Source of the DNA: Alphaproteobacteria bacterium | GTDB taxonomy: Bacteria; Pseudomonadota; Alphaproteobacteria; CAAGCB01; CAG-977 | DNA: 36,338 nucleotides | Assembly (NCBI GenBank): GCA_017539865.1 | Contig: JAFYCE010000090.1 | Span: 1 to 36,338, forward strand | Direction: 5' to 3' | Shown: one piece after another, positions 33,920 through 36,338 of the stretch | Numbering within the stretch: the first letter of the stretch is position 1 | Layout: each line of letters begins with the position of its first letter | The notes under the pieces: generated by a model | Databases searched by the model: none | Told to the model about the DNA's origin: nothing | What the model saw: the letters and a program-made list of their open reading frames with translations, nothing else | Program-made: the position numbers and the translations under genes

Positions 33920-34523
33920 TCAGGTTGTCGGCGACTTCATCGCGGAACAAAATGGATTGGGCTTTTGAAAAGTCCGGTTCGTTTTTCGTACTCTGCGTTC
34001 CGCGGGAAATATCCTGTACCAGATCCGCCAAATCCGTAAAATAGTCCGCCTGACGGCGCAATTCATCGGCAACCATCGGCGGCTGGGATTGAACGGTCGA
34101 AACAACAGTGACTCGCACGCCTTTACGCTGTACGGCTTCCACCAGACTGCGAAAATCGCCATCGCCGGAAAACAAAATGGCATGGTCGATGTTTTCCGCC
34201 ATTTCCATCAAATCGACAGCCAGTTCGATATCCATATTTCCTTTGATTTTGCGGCGTCCCATCGCATCGGTGAATTCTTTCGTCGGCTTTGTCACCATCG
34301 TAAAGCCGTTGTAATCCAACCAGTCAACCAAAGGACGAATGGGGGAATACTCTTGATCATCCACTAATGCAGTATAGTAAAAAGCACGAATTAACCTTCC
34401 TTTTGTAGAAAAAAAGTCTAAGAGTTTTTTATAATCAATATCAAATCCTAATGCTCTCGCCGCAGCATAGAGATTGGAGCCGTCTATAAACAAAGCAATT
34501 TTTTCACCGGCATAACAACGCAT
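33894..34523 (-). CDS. NYN-domain (LabA/DUF88-like) putative ribonuclease
   Basis: The 209-residue protein has a PIN-like NYN domain with the acidic residues in place: FIDGSNLY (D14, N17), GNMDIELAVDLM (D98, D104) and LFSGDGDFRSLVE (D121, D123). NYN proteins are predicted metal-dependent RNases. A C-terminal extension of about 45 polar residues follows. It overlaps the UDG gene by 26 bases and lies head-to-head with rpoZ, a neighbourhood common in alphaproteobacteria. ATG at 34523; AAAGGT upstream serves as a modest Shine-Dalgarno. Its RNA target is unknown. Confidence 0.9.
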   Translation of the reverse strand: MRCYAGEKIALFIDGSNLYAAARALGFDIDYKKLLDFFSTKGRLIRAFYYTALVDDQEYSPIRPLVDWLDYNGFTMVTKPTKEFTDAMGRRKIKGNMDIELAVDLMEMAENIDHAILFSGDGDFRSLVEAVQRKGVRVTVVSTVQSQPPMVADELRRQADYFTDLADLVQDISRGTQSTKNEPDFSKAQSILFRDEVADNLNEKTDYVP

Positions 34524-34642
34524 TTTTTTTACCTTTCAAAATACATACAATATTAAAACTTCCCTACAATAAATCGAAAAATCCGTTCTGCCAAGCTGAT
34601 TTTATTTCCATGCCGGAGATTCATTTTATCTCAAGAATGCTC

Positions 34643-34687
34643 TTGCATTTTTGAAAGAAATGACGATATAACAATAGACCTTAAGGT
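34643..34687 (+). promoter_or_regulatory. Promoter of rpoZ and adjoining palindrome
   Basis: TTGCAT at 34643-34648 and TATAAC at 34667-34672 are 18 bases apart. The perfect 10-bp palindrome ACCTTAAGGT (34678-34687) covers the expected transcription start and would suit a repressor site. CAAGA/TCTTG arms (34632-34645) sit just at the -35 box. Confidence 0.55.
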
Positions 34688-34722
34688 TTTTGTGTACACT
34701 TTTAACTTTTGGATGAAAAATA

Positions 34723-35094
34723 ATGGCACGCGTTACTGTAGAAGATTGTGTTTTGAAAGTTCCCAATCGCTTTGAATTGGTTTTGTTGGCGGCTCAGCGC
34801 GCAAAGAATATCAGTGCGGGGGCTCCGATGACGGTGGAGCAGGATCGCGATAAAAATCCGGTCGTCGCTTTGCGTGAAATCGCTGATGAAACAATCAATC
34901 TGGATGATTTGGAAAATACTCTTGTCACCGGCATGCAGAAATTTGTCAAAGAGGAAGACGTTCCCGTCGACGAAGACGAAAGCATTAAAAACGCCGATGC
35001 GGAATTGGCCGCTTTAACGGATGAATTCGCTCATCTGAACGACAACGAAGCCGCTGTTAACGAAGCCGGTTCTTTTGAAGTGACCGAAGAATAA
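34723..35094 (+). CDS. rpoZ: RNA polymerase omega subunit
   Basis: The 123-residue protein has the omega core [41 protein letters not shown], followed by an acidic tail of about 55 residues (length as in many alphaproteobacteria, longer than the 91 of E. coli). Omega chaperones the beta-prime subunit and forms part of the ppGpp-binding site. ATG at 34723 is preceded by GGATG only, a weak ribosome site. The relA/spoT gene starts 36 bases downstream, the classical rpoZ-spoT pairing. Confidence 0.97.
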   Translation: MARVTVEDCVLKVPNRFELVLLAAQRAKNISAGAPMTVEQDRDKNPVVALREIADETINLDDLENTLVTGMQKFVKEEDVPVDEDESIKNADAELAALTDEFAHLNDNEAAVNEAGSFEVTEE

Positions 35095-35130
35095 CGCCGG
35101 CTCTTTAAATTTTAAAGGGGCGGAGGCTTT

Positions 35131-36338
35131 ATGCTGCGACAGTTTGAATTGGTGGAACGGGTTCGTTCCTACGATCCGAATGTGGATGAAGAAGGATTGG
35201 ATCGGGCGTATGTTTTTGCCGTGAAAATGCACGGTTCGCAGAAACGCGCCTCGGGGGATCCGTATTTTTCCCATCCGGTTGAAGTCGCCGGCATTTTGAC
35301 TGAATACAAGCTGGATTACGCTTCCATCGTAACGGCGTTGTTGCACGATACGATCGAGGATACGGCCGCTTCCTACGACGATATCAAGCAAATGTTCGGA
35401 GAGGAAGTCGCCAAACTGGTCGAAGGCGTGACAAAGCTCAGCCGCATTCAGTTGCAGTCCGATCAGACAAAACAGGCGGAAAATTTCCGCAAGTTGTTGT
35501 TGGCTATGTCCGAAGATATTCGCGTTCTGTTGGTCAAGCTGGCGGATCGCGTTCACAATATGCGGACTCTGCAATTCCATAAAAAACCCGAAAAACGCCA
35601 GCGTATCGCGCGTGAAACCATGGAAATCTATGCGCCTTTGGCTGAGCGCATCGGTATGCAGGAAATGAAAAACGAGCTGGAAGAGCTTTCGTTCAAAGAA
35701 CTGTATCCCGAAGCATATGAATCCATCAATGCGCGCCTGTCTTTTTTGCGCGAGCAGGGCGGGGATTTGGTCGCTCGCATTATCGCCGCGTTGAAAGAGG
35801 ATTTAAAAGATTCCGGTATTCAGTGCGAAGTGACCGGACGCGAAAAATCCCCGTATTCGATTTGGCGGAAAATGCAGCGGCAAAACGCGACGTTCGAGCA
35901 ACTGTCCGACATAATGGCTTTTCGCGTCATTGTGCCGACCGTCGCCGACTGCTATCACGTGTTGGGTATCATTCATACGAAATATCCGATGGTTCCCGGA
36001 CGGTATAAAGATTATATATCGACGCCGAAACCGAACGGATACAAGTCTTTACACACGGGTGTCATCGGTCCGGAAAAGCACAGAATCGAAATTCAAATCC
36101 GCACGCAGGAAATGCATGATATCGCCGAAATCGGATTGGCCGCGCACTGGCGTTACAAACAGGGCGATTACAAAACAGACGGACGGCAGTTCGCTTGGCT
36201 GCGCGAGCTGTTGGACATTATGGAACAATCGGATAATCCTGAAGAATTTCTGGAACACACCAAAATGGAAATGTATCAGGATCAGGTGTTCTGCTTTTCC
36301 CCGAAAGGCGATTTGATTACTTTGCCGAAAAACGCGAC
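35131..36338 (+). CDS. spoT: Bifunctional (p)ppGpp synthetase/hydrolase (RelA/SpoT homologue), 3' end outside window
   Basis: The open frame starts at ATG 35131, with GGAGG five bases upstream, and runs off the right edge after about 402 codons. The hydrolase domain has YFSHPVEVA, LLHDTIEDT (H72, D73) and KLADRVHNMRTL, all required for ppGpp hydrolysis. The synthetase domain has IMAFRVIVP, PGRYKDYISTPKPNGYKSLHT and EIQIRTQEMHDIAEIGLAAHW. The beginning of the TGS domain (DQVFCFSPKGDLITLP) is reached at the edge. Both activities look intact, as in the single Rsh enzyme of alphaproteobacteria. It is probably co-transcribed with rpoZ. Confidence 0.95.
   Translation, partial: MLRQFELVERVRSYDPNVDEEGLDRAYVFAVKMHGSQKRASGDPYFSHPVEVAGILTEYKLDYASIVTALLHDTIEDTAASYDDIKQMFGEEVAKLVEGVTKLSRIQLQSDQTKQAENFRKLLLAMSEDIRVLLVKLADRVHNMRTLQFHKKPEKRQRIARETMEIYAPLAERIGMQEMKNELEELSFKELYPEAYESINARLSFLREQGGDLVARIIAALKEDLKDSGIQCEVTGREKSPYSIWRKMQRQNATFEQLSDIMAFRVIVPTVADCYHVLGIIHTKYPMVPGRYKDYISTPKPNGYKSLHTGVIGPEKHRIEIQIRTQEMHDIAEIGLAAHWRYKQGDYKTDGRQFAWLRELLDIMEQSDNPEEFLEHTKMEMYQDQVFCFSPKGDLITLPKNA

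Noticed and set aside
1..36338. CRISPR arrays, tRNA or rRNA genes, insertion sequences or prophage genes.
   Set aside because: No spaced direct repeats, cloverleaf-like segments with CCA ends, transposase or phage protein motifs were seen in the gaps or frames.

Overview
The window looks like a chromosomal segment of a moderately A+T-rich alphaproteobacterium. The evidence is the order NYN-domain protein, family-5 uracil-DNA glycosylase, rpoZ, relA/spoT; head-to-head recG and mfd; a MotA/MotB pair; and an omega subunit with a long acidic tail. The mix of housekeeping, polysaccharide and envelope genes would suit an uncultured host- or gut-associated lineage, but that placement is inference. 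No rRNA, tRNA, CRISPR array, transposase or prophage gene was seen.

Layout. 1-2977: end of glgX (cut by the window edge) and malQ, a glycogen/maltodextrin unit. 3011-6422: a membrane-anchored metallophosphoesterase, then on the minus strand a coiled-coil two-TM protein of unknown function and a polyprenyl-phosphate-type glycosyltransferase. 6641-7773: promoter, rplM, rpsI and two terminators. 7785-7862 (minus): a 25-codon gene absent from longer-ORF views, encoding a peptide built from two copies of YEGEF(L/I)PY(V/I), with its own Shine-Dalgarno and terminator. 8218-15077: a visibly A+T-richer glycan cassette. It holds CDP-glucose synthesis (rfbF, rfbG), a 17-codon coupled remnant or leader ORF, an acetolactate-synthase-like TPP enzyme, a GtrB-like glycosyltransferase and a large GtrII-like membrane glycosyltransferase.

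15085-20720: recG and mfd, divergent. 20771-23957: purU, a Sel1-repeat gene split by an apparent one-base frameshift, and an alpha/beta hydrolase. 23966-25447 (minus): motA and motB; divergent from them at 25623 is a PAS-GAF-PAS-GGDEF-EAL protein, so motor stator and c-di-GMP turnover share an upstream region. 28148-31369: a small papain/C39-like predicted cysteine peptidase, an AsmA-like membrane protein, uridine phosphorylase and an outer-membrane beta-barrel, separated by bidirectional terminators. 31507-33254: a PIG-L deacetylase and HtpX. 33251-36338: UDG and a NYN protein (minus), then rpoZ and the first part of a bifunctional RelA/SpoT (plus).

The most unusual items are the tandem-repeat micropeptide at 7785-7862 and the glycan cassette at 8218-15077. 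The cassette reads as one pathway: make CDP-4-keto-6-deoxyglucose, probably add a two-carbon branch with the TPP enzyme, load the sugar on a polyprenyl carrier and transfer it to an envelope glycan outside the inner membrane. The chemistry and acceptor are inferred, not shown.
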